Counted from the first letter of the stretch, positions 24,662 to 38,600 are shown. The stretch: 64,000 nt of DNA from Allacma fusca (GCA_947179485.1 OX359246.1:72691508-72755507); one strand, 5' to 3'. Notes: generated by a model not told the origin, from the letters alone. Made by a program: numbers and translations.

Positions 24662-25852
24662 CAGTGGTCGTCACGGGAACGGGTAAAACCCGGGAACATG
24701 GGAACGGGAACGAGTACAGGAACGGGTACGGGAACAAATATTTTGTTCCCAACCTGTTTGGGTACAGGAACAGGAACACGTTCAGGTGGACCCGACCACT
24801 GGGAACAGGAACAGGGGTGGGAACAGGAACCGAGATTTTCGTTTTGTTCCCGTTCCCATCGGGAACGGGTACGGTGTACACATGATCCTGTTCCCATACC
24901 TGTTGTTCCCGGGATCAAGTGGGTACTTTTACCATTTTCTAGAAAAACACTCAAAATTGATCTTGGAAGACTTGATAGTACTTTATTTATGTATAAAATT
25001 CAATTTGCATATTCCATTTCGTTCTTTTTTCCTGCAATTTCTACTCGCATATCCTTGCCTTAAAGATAATAATGTTAGAACTCCTGTTTCAATACAGTTG
25101 CTGTATTTTCTAGAATAGTTCTACAAAACTTAATTATTATTAGTTTATACTTTTGCTCCACGTTTTACCCTTGAAAAATTGCTTGCTCGAGTTAATATTT
25201 TCAAAAAATAAATCTAACAAAGGGAAACTTACACGTACTAGAATATGTTTTTCAGATATATTGTATATGCAGAATAATTATCTTTGGGACAGTAATTGAT
25301 CTTAAATATTAAGTTCCATTTTGAAACCCTCATCAGTATTCAATTTTATTATTGTAAAAGCAATATCAATGTTTTATTCATTCTTGTATCCTTTCAGAGT
25401 GTCATTTTAAAGTGTAGATATTCAGTCTACTCGGTACATAATCTCTGAAGAATTCAACAATCAGTAATTTTACTGATATGTTTCGCTATGGGAGAGCGTT
25501 TAGCCGCCCTGCATATTGTCAGTTTTTATCTGCAAAACGAAGGGTTTGGTTAGTGAAATCCTGATAATAGTTTTTACCACATATAATTACAATACGACTT
25601 GGACCCGGGAACGGGTTTGGGAACACCAGCTGTGGGAACGGGTACGGGTCCACAACATTTTTAATTTCTGGGTACGGGAACAGGAACGGGTCCGGGTACA
25701 CGTTTTTATTGTTCATGGGAACGGGTACCTAAAATACTGTTCCCATCATAACGGGAACGGGTCCGCGTACGGGAACACTTAAGGGGAGTACCCACAGAGT
25801 GGGAACAGGAACGGGAACGGGAACAAACTTTTTGTACCCATGACGACCACTG
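24662..25852. mobile_element. hAT-type miniature element, GGGAACGGGTAC words, 1191 bp
   Basis: The termini match as CAGTGGTCGTCA read inward from both sides, and an exact 8-bp duplication CCACAACG flanks them (24654-24661 and 25853-25860). About 240 bp at each end is a dense degenerate array of GGAACGGGTAC words. The centre (about 24940-25590) is ordinary AT-rich DNA. The long frames here rich in Gly-Thr or Pro-Val (24480-25118 and 25516-25782) are translations of the word array and not genes. Non-autonomous. Confidence 0.94.
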
Positions 25853-25860
25853 CCACAACG

Positions 25861-26804
25861 TTGTACATCTATTTTAACAAAAACTAAATGGAATTGCTCA
25901 CTGATACAAGTTACAGCACTTAATAAAAAAGGGGATCTAAGCTCAGAGCGTCCAAGAGAAAGTGGGATTTAACATTGTTTTGCCGGATATTTATACCATA
26001 CATCTTTTAAAGGAAATATCACTGATTTCCTCAAAATCTTCACTACTGAGAGCTACAAGCGTAATTAAAGCACCTTATTTTTCAGCTGACCATTTATAAG
26101 CATTCTTATGAGTTTACAGTGTATCGGATGAGACTGGCATATTGTATTTGCATGTAAATGTTAGGGAAAAACTAGTACACGTGGCCCTGAAAAACTTTTC
26201 CATTTTGTCATGGGGATTACATGCGACGGTATTTTAGAATAAAGCTGAATTAGTTGGCAGTAGGGATGTTCACGTAAAAAAGTCAAAATGCCTACGGTAT
26301 GTAATATTTACCACAGGTAATTGAATATAAGTTCAATCTAATCATGATTCATCCAGATTATTGCAATAACAAATGGAGGATGTAAATACGCCCTTATAAT
26401 TATTGCTATCATCATACATACGCTCGTCAATATTTCTCGACCTAGGTCAATGACAGAAGTTGATGTCCGTCTCAAGAAAACTTGCTACAGCTGGAGGAAC
26501 GATGACGGAAAATTATTTGGTAAAAAACGTTTCCACTTAATACGAATCGCATGGCCAGACAGATTCATTAAAATTCCTACTATTAGTCAACCCCAAATGA
26601 ATATCGAAATTAGTTTTGACTAATTACTTAAATTTTGAACCAGAACTAGTATGCCCAAATCGTGAGACTACTTTTATAATGGATATCAAAACTAATATCA
26701 TCTTGAAAATTAAATTATATGTTTGTGCTAACCCTAGTCATAAGCTTATTTATTTTTTGTAAATGTACTGAAATTACTAGCGTACTTGAAAATGCAGATA
26801 CTTT
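25861..26804. other. Intergenic, nothing recognised
   Basis: AT-rich spacer between two hAT-type elements with no supported feature. Confidence 0.5.
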
Positions 26805-26812
26805 GTCATAGG

Positions 26813-27889
26813 CAGGGTTGCACAAATGAAAATGCCCTCGGTTTTATGCCTGCCCTCCTGAAAATGCCCTGAAAATGCCCAAAACGCCGAAAATGCCCTG
26901 AAAATGTCTTACTCTGAAAATGCCCGGCATTTTGGGCATTTTTACAGAAACATACACTATGACCATTATTGCTCCTATAGCGAATATAAGGGAGTTTTTC
27001 ATAGTATAATCAAACCCATCCAGTTCTAGAAAATGTTATACTTGATTTAAAAAAAGGATTTAATTCGTCTAATTCCCTAATGGCTATTTCAATAAGCCCC
27101 AACGGAGTTGCAAACCTTCAACGCTGTACATTAAAAAAACTTTTGGATTTGGAAAGAACAATTTGCACAGTGCCAGTATAAATTCCGTATTTTGATAATG
27201 GCTTGTAAAGTATAGAAAATTTTACACTTTAATTAGATACATACAATGCGACGGTTATAATATATGTCAAAACTTGGAGTTTCTTTTTGTGTCGACTTTG
27301 AAAACTGCATTTAATCAGCCGTAGTAAACCAGTGTAATAATTCTAGGAGTTCAAAATGTAACAATAAATACATTTAGATGACGACGAGTTTTTAAGCTCA
27401 CAAACAATGATATTGTTAATCTTTTAACAACTATTTTATCTTTTTGTGCATCTTTGCCCGAATATGTTTGTTCTTAAAACTTAAATAATTACAGACACGG
27501 TGTACAAGCGAATTTTTACAACAAAATAAGGAAAATAGAATTACTATTATTTTTCCATAAATATGTGTATCAACTGGCTCCAGGTTTCAACCTTTTTGGA
27601 AACAGTTTGTTTTTATAATTTTATCAAGTAATCCAGTTGAATATTAAAATTATTTGCAACATACTGTTTTGTGACTTATTTTGCAAAATTTCGCAGGTAG
27701 CTAAAGTCATATATTTAAAAAATTGGAGTGAATATGCCGAAAATGCCTGCCCTAGGCTGAATATGCCCAAAATGCCCAAACTGCCATATATGTCCGAAAT
27801 GCCATGAAATGAAAATGCCCAAAATGCCAGGGCATTTTGGGCAGGCATAATGCCGAAAATGCCATGGCATTTTCAATTGTCCAACCCTG
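26813..27889. mobile_element. hAT-type miniature element, AAAATGCCC words, 1077 bp
   Basis: Inverted ends CAGGGTTGCACAAATGAAAA and CAGGGTTGGACAATTGAAAA differ at two positions, and the 8-bp duplication GTCATAGG is exact (26805-26812 and 27890-27897). CAGGG fits the hAT terminal consensus. The outer 130-160 bp on each side are arrays of AAAATGCCC/GGGCATTTT words; the core is AT-rich. Frames at 27624-27985 are word translations. No transposase. Confidence 0.94.
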
Positions 27890-27897
27890 GTCATAGG

Positions 27898-28778
27898 CCA
27901 GTACCAGGGTATTTATGTACGTCAAATTCAGCGCACGTGAAAGCACAACCGTATTACACCATATTTTGCACAATGCTACTAACATTTTATATTAGGCAGT
28001 TTCGGACATGCTAACTTGATTATTACCCGCAAATACATAACAAAGTCAAATCCTGAAAACAAATTCAAAACATGAGACTTCATTAATTCAAATTAAATTC
28101 AAAAGGAACAAGGAAGACGAAAGAATACGCAACTGAAGACAATGCATGGACCAAGTACAATACAGGCAGAATATGTCATCCTGACCAACATAGGAAAAGC
28201 ACCATTATTTAAAAACAGCGTCTGACCTCAATTTATTTTATGCTTGCACAGGCATCGTTTACGATCAAGGTTGGGTTCATTTTGTAACCTCTACATTAGG
28301 TCTTCCTCCCAAATAATTTAATATAAGCATAGTCATATCATTCACAAATGTATCACAAATTGCGAATTCCAATATGACCTTTGACATCTAAGCACATATT
28401 ATTTAAACGGTCGAATTAACTTGTATTCGAAAACATATGGCATTAGTCTACTGTAAAATTTATTACAAAGTATTTCTTGTTTGCTGTTCCACTTTGAACC
28501 GTAGGACGATTTTCCTGCAAAATTGCCAAGAGATTTTCAAATCAACAGCCAAATTGTAACAATTGTTCTATTTTATTCCAGGATTTTTGCCCAAAATTCC
28601 CAATTTAATCTCGCATGAAAATGCCCAAAATATTTTTGACAAACATGACCTATGTATTGTGCAGTTCTCGTACTGAAACGAAAATAACTAAAATGCTGGA
28701 CATTTTCAAATCTAGGTACCCTACTCGCAGGGGATTATTCCCAGACCTGAGGGTTTCGTTATTAATCACCATTGTAGA
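27898..28778. other. Intergenic, nothing recognised
   Basis: AT-rich spacer. Isolated GCCCAAAAT words near 28575-28630 recall the neighbouring element but have no termini. Confidence 0.45.
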
Positions 28779-29072
28779 CTAGTAAAAGCCCTGTGCTTCA
28801 CAGGGACATTTACTTGAAGTGGTGGTAGTGTGATTGTAGAAATTAAAAGCCAAACGGTTTACGAATCAAGCCCTGTCCAAGAGACTTGTTGTATGCCTAC
28901 ATCGTGCGCGCTTGTATTAAGAGTAGCGCTTTAAATAAACGGGAAGGTAGTGCTCGCTAATAAGAAAGCGTGATTGGCATGCCACCTTTTGGGGGTTGTG
29001 TGAGGCCATTGAACTACGAAAGTACCAAACTTTAAATAAACGGACAGAAAGTGCTCTTTAATAATAAAGGAT
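28779..29072 (-). mobile_element. Probable small non-autonomous Helitron
   Basis: On the minus strand the sequence CCCTGTGAAGCACAGGG forms a 7-bp GC-rich hairpin with a three-base loop. It is followed after six bases (CTTTTA) by CTAG at the 3' end and then a T, the layout of a Helitron 3' terminus (hairpin, CTRR, insertion before T). A TC start preceded by A is available at 29072, before CTTTATTATTAAAGAGCAC, so the element would be about 294 bp. No Rep/helicase is present. The 3' end is better supported than the 5' end. Confidence 0.45.
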
Positions 29073-29092
29073 ATCATTATTGATATTATGGC

Positions 29093-30072
29093 TAGTATTT
29101 CTTGTCAATTGCAAGTTAACCGCAATTACTAATTGAACTTGCAAGTTCGGTTCAATTCCGGTTATTTTACACCAGAGAATTGCAATTGTCGGTGCAAGTG
29201 CAATTTGTGTGTACTTAAATTGCAATTACAAAAGCATTAAGTACTTGCAATTACCGGTTAAGCACAACTGAAATTGCAAGAGATTCAATTGCAATTGCAA
29301 GTGTTTGCACTGCAAAAAGTTGCAATTTTAAAAATATTTATCAATTTAATTGCAACTTGCAACCCTTTCGAATTTGAGCGCAAAATTCCATAAAATGCCT
29401 CAATAAGTCATTTCGCTCTAGTAACTAATTATAATAAACTTGAGTATTGTCTCAACGAGTGCAGTTACTGTACTTCCTGTACAATTTCGTCGGTGAGGAC
29501 GCAAAATGATCTAAATTCATTTTCGATTAAAATTAAAATGTTCCCATTTGCACAAAATTATATAAAAATAGGCCAAATATTTTAAGGATACGAAAGATAT
29601 GCTGAACGATGAAATTTTACAATATTTCAGCCTTCGAGGCCTTGAAGGAAGGCAATTTCATTTTTGCATCTCTGTTTCAGTATGGATTGCATCTAGATTA
29701 TTTTATTTAATACATTTTGTTCAATTTCGTGAAATAGCATGTATACCATCTTGCTACTAATAAGAAATGCACGGATCATTTTGTCTCTTCACCGAGGATT
29801 TATACTGTATATATCAGTTAACTTGCAATTACAAATTGCAATTGCACTTGCAATTGTACTTATCGGTGCAATTACTTCCAAATGTTTTTGCAATTGCCTT
29901 ACCAATTGCAAGTAACTTATGAACTAATTGCAAGTTCAACTTCGGTTATTTGCATGATTAAATTGCCACATTTTAGCAAGTACCAGTTATGGCGTTACTA
30001 GTACTTGCATTATCAATTTAATTGTAATTGCAAGTTCGGTTATTCCCAAAACTTGCACCGACAGAAACACTA
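29093..30072. mobile_element. hAT-type miniature element, TTGCAAGT/CAATTGCA words, 980 bp
   Basis: Ends read inward as TAGTATTTCTTGTC and TAGTGTTTCTGTCGG, fitting TAGNG hAT termini, and carry an exact 8-bp duplication ATTATGGC (29085-29092 and 30073-30080). Both arms are filled with TTGCAATTGCAAGT words in both orientations; the core (about 29370-29815) is ordinary. No transposase. It lies 20 bp from the presumed Helitron start. Confidence 0.92.
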
Positions 30073-30080
30073 ATTATGGC

Positions 30081-31907
30081 CAGTTAATTTGATCATGTAC
30101 GACAATATTTCAAACTTCAAAAAATTAGGGTGTTTAACCATTTCCATAAAATGGTCCGTAAACTTGCAGTTCATCATGAACTTAACTGTAATAATAACTG
30201 GCATATTCACAGTCGCGTATCACAAACTGGTATGAATTTGTTCTCGGAGGCTATTTCCATACCTTGAATATTTTACGGTGATTTTAGTAATAAGGCTGGC
30301 GCGTCATTTGTGCCAATTTATTTTGATTTCGAACCTTTTGACACAAATTCCACAACTATAAGTATTTTGTGATATTGCATTAGTAAATTTCCTATATAGA
30401 GCTTTCCTTTTAGATGTCATTCCCTTACATTTGGATCATTGAATTCTGTCCAGGATTGCATATACATATGTATGTACATTATAAAGTAGTCAGATAAAGT
30501 GGCATCTCCATATATCGGCAGGCATTTCCTCATCCCTTGGGAACCACTATATAAGAAATTCACTGTAATCGCATATCGTATCGGTGAGGTCATGGAATTG
30601 ACTTGTAGCGTGGTCAAGAGGTAACCAAATGTCTTAAATTGAACCAAATATTGGACCAGTTTCACGATTCGCTAAATGTTTGGGGTTAATTCTTATTCAA
30701 TTTAGAATTCTTTCGTTGAGCGTATTTGAAAGCCCTTAAAATTTTCTGAATTTGAGCATCCTTTTTATAAAATCAAGCTGAGCGTAAAATCGAAAACTTC
30801 CTAAATTTCAGTTGTTCCAAAAAATCCTGCCTTTGCTCCTGTTTCTCGAGCTTTGAGTTTGTGTCGACAGTTCTTGAGTTCAAGGGATGGAAGAAATTTT
30901 TTAAAGTGTAGAAAATTTGTTAAGAAATGGGAGCATATTTTTCCCATTGTCCCTTCCATGGTCCAAGAAGAAAAAGGATATAAAACATCCGACAAACACA
31001 TGTTCAATTACTCAGACAAAATCATAACTCTGCGAATTTTTTATCAAAAGAATTAATTAATGATAATTAACAAATTAATAATAATTAATAATATATACAT
31101 ATAAGGATTACATAATTAATGATATATAATAATTATAATTACAAATTTAGAAAACATTTTGATTTTATAAGTTAGAATTAGACATGCTGTCTTATTGTTA
31201 GCCTCTGGAAATTGTGCAAAACAACTCCATCCTCAATCGAATTAAATCCGTAAGTGTATTTATTATATTACTGCTTACAAGGAATGACATAAATTATAAG
31301 TACATATAAAATTGGAGTAGGTCGTCATTATTATAGTTGTAATAATTTTGTAGACCCAATTTCCCGGGCAAACCAGTGCGAGCTAGTTCTAACTTTTGCG
31401 TGTGTTGGGACATAGGACCAGATAAATACCTGCACTAAAAATCTCATTCCGAGCCTGAGTGGACAGATCGCGGTGTTTGCTTGTTCACCAAATGTTATTT
31501 CCCACACAGTAATTTCTGGGCACGCAAATAAACGAGATCAGAAAAATGCTCGACCAGACACCAGACAAATCGCTCAATCAATGAAACGATCCCCGCCCTT
31601 GGGACCCGACATCATTTGTATCAGCCACAAATCTCATTACAAAAATCTCAGGTATAGTTACAGTGTATCATAAGCAGGCAAGAACGCTCCGAAAACAATA
31701 CGCTCATGAACATCAAATCAACAGCCAGGAAGTATAGAGAACAAAGATCTTACAAAAAGTCATCATTCTCAATATTTGCACCCTAAAACAAATTGCCCTT
31801 AGAAGGTTCGTGTAAACGTTATGTGGGTGATAAACTGCGTATCACAATTTAAAAAAATGCAAAGTGCACAATAGACAAAATTATTTGCAACAGGCTTTGA
31901 AAAATAA
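30081..31907. other. Intergenic, nothing recognised
   Basis: AT-rich DNA between the last hAT-type element and the presumed 3' end of the PPxY gene. Short frames (30417-30665, 30801-31056, 31473-31673) show no domain or supporting splice signals. Confidence 0.45.
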
Positions 31908-31913
31908 TTTATT
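31908..31913 (-). terminator. Possible polyadenylation signal of the PPxY gene
   Basis: TTTATT reads AATAAA on the gene strand about 700 bases after the stop codon. Nearer variant hexamers cannot be excluded, so the length of the 3' untranslated region is uncertain. Confidence 0.25.
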
Positions 31914-32614
31914 TCTCTTAAAAATGTACAGGAACTTGTTATAAGTACTTAGATAAATAACATATATATTTTGCGAGATGGTCACAAGCCGACCCACTCA
32001 CACCATCGATTATCACTTGCTCCGCTTTCAAATAGACTCCTAAAATAATTAAACAAATCTTAACAAGGATTTTATGGACAGCTGAGGAATTCAATGTCAA
32101 CAACAGACCGCCCCTATAAGCTTTAAAACTTGAAATCATGTGTCTAGGAAAAATTCCAAGAATATTTTCCCACGGATACTAAAAGGGGGTCCTTACAATC
32201 CAAAATCATTTGATCAAAAGTTTTTACAAAAACAACTTCAACAATAATTATGAAGATCCAATTAATACTGGTTTAAATCCAAAAAAAAATTTAAGTACAA
32301 TTCCAAAACACAACTTTCACAAAAAGGACTATCCGCTGGATTTATATTATTACAAAAAAGTTCGGTCACAATAAACACTACTGTTAAAATAGAGCAAAAC
32401 AACAAAATAACAGAGAACAGTCATTTCTTTCCCGGTTCTCTCGTCCGACCTAAAACGGAATCAAAAAGGTATGATTTAAGGAAAGAAAAATTCCCTTTTA
32501 AAATTTACCATAACTCATAAACACATATCACGGAGAATTATTACAGGAATTAAATTTTAAATAATAATTATTATTTTGGGTAATTTGAGTAGAAATTTAA
32601 ATTTCGAATAAGGT

Positions 32615-35600
32615 CTAAGCCTCTGAAATAGCGATAGCAATGTTATTATTAATATTATTATTACTATTATTATTATTATTATTTAAATTTAAATTTCCCG
32701 CCAGACTCGGCTGAGTAGTGTCAACACTCGGGGATAAATTGCTCACAGTTGAGATTTGCTCAGGAGCATTCCTACTGTTTGGGGAAATGCGCTCAGGGCT
32801 GTGAGTGGGGACGATAACATTATTATTGAAATGATTACTACTACTACTACTATTATTATTAATACTATTATTACTGTTACTACTGCTAACAATACTCAAG
32901 TGATTTGCATTGAGTTGATTCTCATTGTCCATAGCATTAGGGTCGGGGAAGGGCGGGGGGTAGGAGATGGAGTGACGGGGTGAGGGCGTATATTCCCTTG
33001 TATAAGGCGGAGGGGCCCCTAATTTGGCATTCAGCGCTGCATTAGCGTTGGCACTCTCTGAGGCGTCCACGACCACGACGCAATCTCCATTGAAAGCATT
33101 CCCTCCCGAGTCCCCCCTCTCCCCTCCTCCATGGGAAAGGCTGGAGGATAGGGTGACTGTCTGGATATTCAAATTTCCCGCCGTCGCTGTCACTACAGGC
33201 AGAGCGCGCCCCACCTCGTCTAGAGTAGTAGGTGACGCCAGGACGGGTCGGGTCGATATGAGATTCGTGGAATGACTAGGCGAGGGATGGCCGCAGGCAA
33301 AGAAACTGTCGCTACTCGTCGTCACACTTGAATTGGGTTGTTTCGTGAAGAGGGCGCCGGGGTCTAATTTAATAGCTTCATCATATGGGGGTGGCTCCCC
33401 TTGGACGGCCACGTCATAATCTGGAGGCTTTGTGGGTCTGTACTCCTCATGCATGGGCGGGGCATACATAGGCACTGAGACATTGATCACGTGGACATCC
33501 CCATTTTGACGTCCATTCCTTTCATCCTGAAAAATAAAAAAATCACGATACAATTTACTTTTCAGTCATTTTTTTTCCTTTGTAAATACATAAAAATGTT
33601 CTCATTAAATATGCCCTATATGTTTCAACTTGAAAGCCCCCAAGCTCTTTTTACATCTTAAAAAACTATAATCCAAACAACAATTTCCGTCCTCACTCAA
33701 TACAGAATCTGACTCAAATGTCTATTTTTGCATTTGAATGTAAACATCGGCAGGAAATATTCTCTTCACTCTGGTACTATTTGTACACGGGTATGTCTAA
33801 ACATTTATTTAATAATTTATTTCCCCGGAGCTTATTATTTACAGGTTCGAAAAAATTTCAATTCCCAGGAATTTTCTTCAAATATTTGATTTAAACTGCA
33901 TTAAATTTATGCTCGAGAGGCTAATTTCATGGAATTTTATTATAACCCCGTTTATTTGTTCCAACAATATTCGAACGAATTGGGAATTTTAACTTGGGAT
34001 TTGTAAAATGTCATGCAGATTTAACGTATTTTTCTTTACAAATAAAATCCAATATTGGAAACATTTTTTAATTAGAAAAAAACTGGAAACCTAATCCTAA
34101 AATCCTCTCATTTGAAACGTTGTACTAAAATGGGGAAGAAAATATTTCGGGCAAAATTTCCCTTGAAAATCTCCTGTATCTGTGTTTTTCCCATAATAAA
34201 ATAATAGGGATTTAAGATATTTTTAAGAGTATAAATTTGGTCGGAGAGTAAATCTGGGAAGTTGCATTTATCAAGTTCAAATTAGACGAGACATTTCCAA
34301 ATTCCAAAGAAATTCATCATTTTATTGGCAGGAAGTGCTATTTTTAAGCTTTGCATTTCTGGATGTCCATTCTCAAATTCCCCATAATTTTCGAGGAACG
34401 GGACGGGACAGCCCAGGAGAGTATTTGAACAGTTGTGGTGAACAAGGAAGCCAGAAACCCCACCACAAAAATTATTATCATGTTTTCCAAAGTCATCGGA
34501 GACATGCATATAGATTCTACTAAAAAAAAAAGCCCAACAACATTTTCCCCATGTTACGTGAGCATTCCCTGTAATTTGTTTACCGTCCTGGGGAGCCCGA
34601 CTGCATTCAGGAAGCACGCCATCGGCTCATAAACAAGATATTGTGTGACAGTTTGTGGGCATCGGCTCAAAGCATGATATTTAAATTCCTGGACTACAGT
34701 AGCCTCTCCCTATCACAAAACCCCTCGAAAATAGAACTAAAAACCATATCTGACCAGATAACTTGGACATATTTTACTCAATATCATCGTATTTGCCCCA
34801 ATGCTTTATTTATCAATGTTAAAGTCCAGGGGGATTTTAGAGGTCCTCTGAGAACCAGACCTCACTTTACATTAGGTAATGCCTCAATCCTGTAGAATAT
34901 TTAGTCGATACTCCCTGGCAATGCTTATTATTTATTGGACGCTTTTCATAGCTCATTTATCCCTTCCATGTCATATGAATTTCTTAACTCCTGTCTTTTC
35001 CATTGTAAATATCCCCACAGACCAGGCCTGCTTATAAGAGGGGCCGGAAAATTCTGAAAATTTACCCTCAAACCTGGACGTTTAAAATAACAACATCTCA
35101 AATAATTACTACATTTTAAAATTGTTATTTAATTTCAGAAATGCTTAGTACAGGTTAGTAATTGACAGTCCTTTAACAAAAACAAATATAAACCCCGTTA
35201 CAAAAGGGGAGCTCACGCTGGGATTAATTATCAGAGTCAGCAATGACGTCATGGCCCCCTAATGACGTCATTGGATTAGATATTAGACGACGTTAAATAA
35301 TATTTGAGGATAATTCCCCGAAAATAATTGTCCTTGAGAGAGTCGCTGGCGTAAGGAGACCTTTCTTCTCTCATTCTCACAATCCGCCCTGTCCCGAGAC
35401 ACACAGGAGTAAATACTAAATAAATAGCGCTAATTGTGAACGTAAACACTACTCTCACATTACTTTCAATGTGAATGGAGAGCATACTTTGGAAAACATA
35501 TATGTATGTAATTATGTACATATGTGGGAGAGGAAACCTTTTAAAAGTCATTGAGTATGAGTTGAGTATGATGGAGCTCTAACCCTTTTTCCTGTTTCAC

Positions 35601-38600
35601 ACAAGAAGCCCAGTTTTGCAAAAGTAAAGTTCCTCGTAAATTCTCTCTTATTGAGCAAATGAATGTGTGTACGGTGTGTCTGGGAGATTTTCCTCCTTCA
35701 TTACTCAACTTACTTAGTTCTGTAGGAGGAAAAATGTAATTATATGAATGTCAATATTTTTTGATGCCCCCATTTTAAAGGGATTTTTTTCTAAACCTAA
35801 AAATATTGACCGACAGGTTCAAATCTATGAGATCAAAGGGTCAATTGAATGAAGCAAAGAACTTCTTTTTTTTTGTTGGTAAAACTCGATAGCAATCTGA
35901 GCGAAGGGAAATTTGTTGGGAAAATTTAAACCGCACTAAAAACTTTTGTTGGATAAAAAATGTAAGCCGCATTAAAAACTTGTTTTTGGCAAAAATTTGC
36001 TGAAAGAAAGTAAGGCACAAGAAAAATTTCAAGGAAAGTTTAAAGCAAAATATGTACAAATTTCTGGGTAAATTTATGGCGCAATACAAAAATGTCTGGG
36101 AAAATGTAAGACAAAATAAACATTCCTGGAAAAAGTTAAGGCGTCACAAAATTTTGTGAAACAAATTAAGCCGGAATGCAAAAATTTGGCAAAAATAATT
36201 ATGTAAGTCTCAATTAAAATTTGCTAAAAACAATTTAAGCCATCATTAAAACGAATTGAAATTTGTTGTTAGTATTTCATTATTTATTTCCCTGTTTCCA
36301 TTGATTCCTGCTGTGAGAAGGAAATTTTGCTCAATAATTGGAAAGCATTAAATAATTTTAATGGAATAATTTCGAATAGAGGCTAAATTTAGGGAAATTG
36401 ACTGATCAATTGAAAATTAAAGACTAAATATGGAAATTGCTATTATTACAGTGATGACAATAATTTGGGGACCGTGGGTTGGGAATCGGGTCTGGGGAAA
36501 TAATATGGGCCATTCTCCATCCACTAAACCTGTTTTCCGGGGAAATGAACGGAGCCCTCCGGCATGTAATTATTTTGCGGGTTCTAGTATTTACCGGAGC
36601 TCCCCAAGAAACCACTTTACTTATTTGGTTTTGTTTGTTCTCCGTCCTAAAAGCTCCCCCTCCTTCGACGCTATGGATAGATACAGTTCCCTCCATAATG
36701 GATATAAAATTGTACACGTACATAATAATATGAATGCATATGTACATACATACATACATACATCAAGGGGAAGGATACCTTTCAAAACCAGGAGGTATCA
36801 AGTTCTCACATTGTGTTAGCAAAAGTTGTCCCCGCTCTCTGTCACGCAAACCCCGCTCTCGACTCCTGGACATTGCTAGAACAATGTACCTGGTATTTGT
36901 AGATATTGTTCCTTATTTGAGAGTACACTCTACAGTCGTGACTCCGCCCTATTGTACAAGAACCTATTAATTGAATTCTAACTCCTTGAAGCTCCATGCT
37001 CTTACACTACTGAGGTATGCTAACATTGGGGTAAATGGGAATTACGTATCCTGGTGCCCCTTGTGTTATACAAAAATCTCTCTGACTCCCTCACGTGATG
37101 GAATCACTGTACTTAAAATGTGTGCTCATTCTATATTTTACTAATGTGATTGAATCTTATTTCCGTCATTTCTCTCTCCCAAATGTTTGCGTAGCAGAGT
37201 AGATATAGCTAAATACGCAACTTTTAATTATTATGGATTGATTTTATCTCGGATATTTTCTCGGACAACTTCGTACAATTTACGGGCTACAGACGGAAAT
37301 TCAAGTAAATAGTCTCGCACACGTGTGCTCACTCTGGGAATTGGGTTAGCAAACGGACAATTGAGCAAGGGTAAAGTTCAGGGGGAGAACTGGCGTCAAT
37401 ATTAAAATATATTTTGCTCATGCTAATTTTTACCCCCATTTTTTTTTTTCGGTAAATTTGTTAAAAATTTACGGGGAAATTTTGAGAATTTTTCCAGAAA
37501 CTTGTGTGGGTTCAAATTTTTAGAGATTTCCATTTTGGAAGTTTCAATTTTGTGCTACAAATTTGGAGAAGCATTTTTTCTGCAACTTGGATCCCGGAAT
37601 TATTTTCCGGGTGTAAATTTTAATTAAATTTTGAAATTAATTTAAGGGTAAAGTAATGGAAAATTTTTGGGGAATCAAATATTTGGCATGGTATTTAAAT
37701 TTATTTAATTTCCCTCTATTTTCCCCAAATGTTTTGAATTTCCTTCTCTCCCCACCCAAATTTCCCAATTTCCCTCAGTGGTTACAAAAATGTCCCGGAA
37801 TTCCCGTAATTAGTCTCTCTGTCCCAATTCCTTAAAAAAGGTTTCGCAATGTACTGTAATGGCTCCAGCCATTAAAAATTTTCCTACAATTTACTCAAAC
37901 TTATTACCCCTTCACTGGGAAAATACTCAAGGCCTGCTATATAGCCAGCCAGCCCGCAATCTATAAAAGTGAAAGAAGATCCCAGGCCTTGTTTTTACTA
38001 GATACAGGAATTTAAGAAGAGCCAATTGCCAAAGGATGAAGGGGAAATTTCCCTGGAAATCCCATTAAATGCTTTACATTTAGAGTGGAAAGTAAATGAA
38101 CTATACTAGTAAATAACCCTAGCCTTGATCTCCATGTCTTTTAGAAATTAGGAAGAGCTTGAGGCAATCAAAGGACCCTAGTAAAAAAAAATAAAAAGAG
38201 GAAAAAAGTACCTGATAGTCCAAGCGTGTGAGTCCAGAGACGCGATGAGTGGACACAGAAATAGGGCGTCCGAGCCATCGACACATGGCAATACAAACAC
38301 AGAAAGAGCCGCTGATGACACAGGCAACTCCCAAATATCTCAAAGGGTCAACGTACCCATGTCCCTACAAAAAAAAATCACAAATACAATTTACCATTAA
38401 GTACTTAACTTGATCACTAGCAGCCTTTGACACACATCCCTGTTCCGTATCACTGTCCTCAACTGTCCCTGTCGAATCCCACTAGGACAGCCTCCCTATA
38501 CAAATCTAGCTCTAAAAACCAGACTGTCTGTCTGTTTAATACAAATTCTCATGGACATATTTTGTCCATATGGCTAAAAACACGATCCTTTTCAGGAGGT

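Noticed and set aside
24480-25782. Long frames rich in Gly-Thr or Pro-Val on both strands
   Set aside because: They are translations of the GGGAACGGGTAC word arrays in a bounded hAT-type element.
26813-27985. Met/Ala/Phe-rich frames
   Set aside because: Word-array translations of the AAAATGCCC element.
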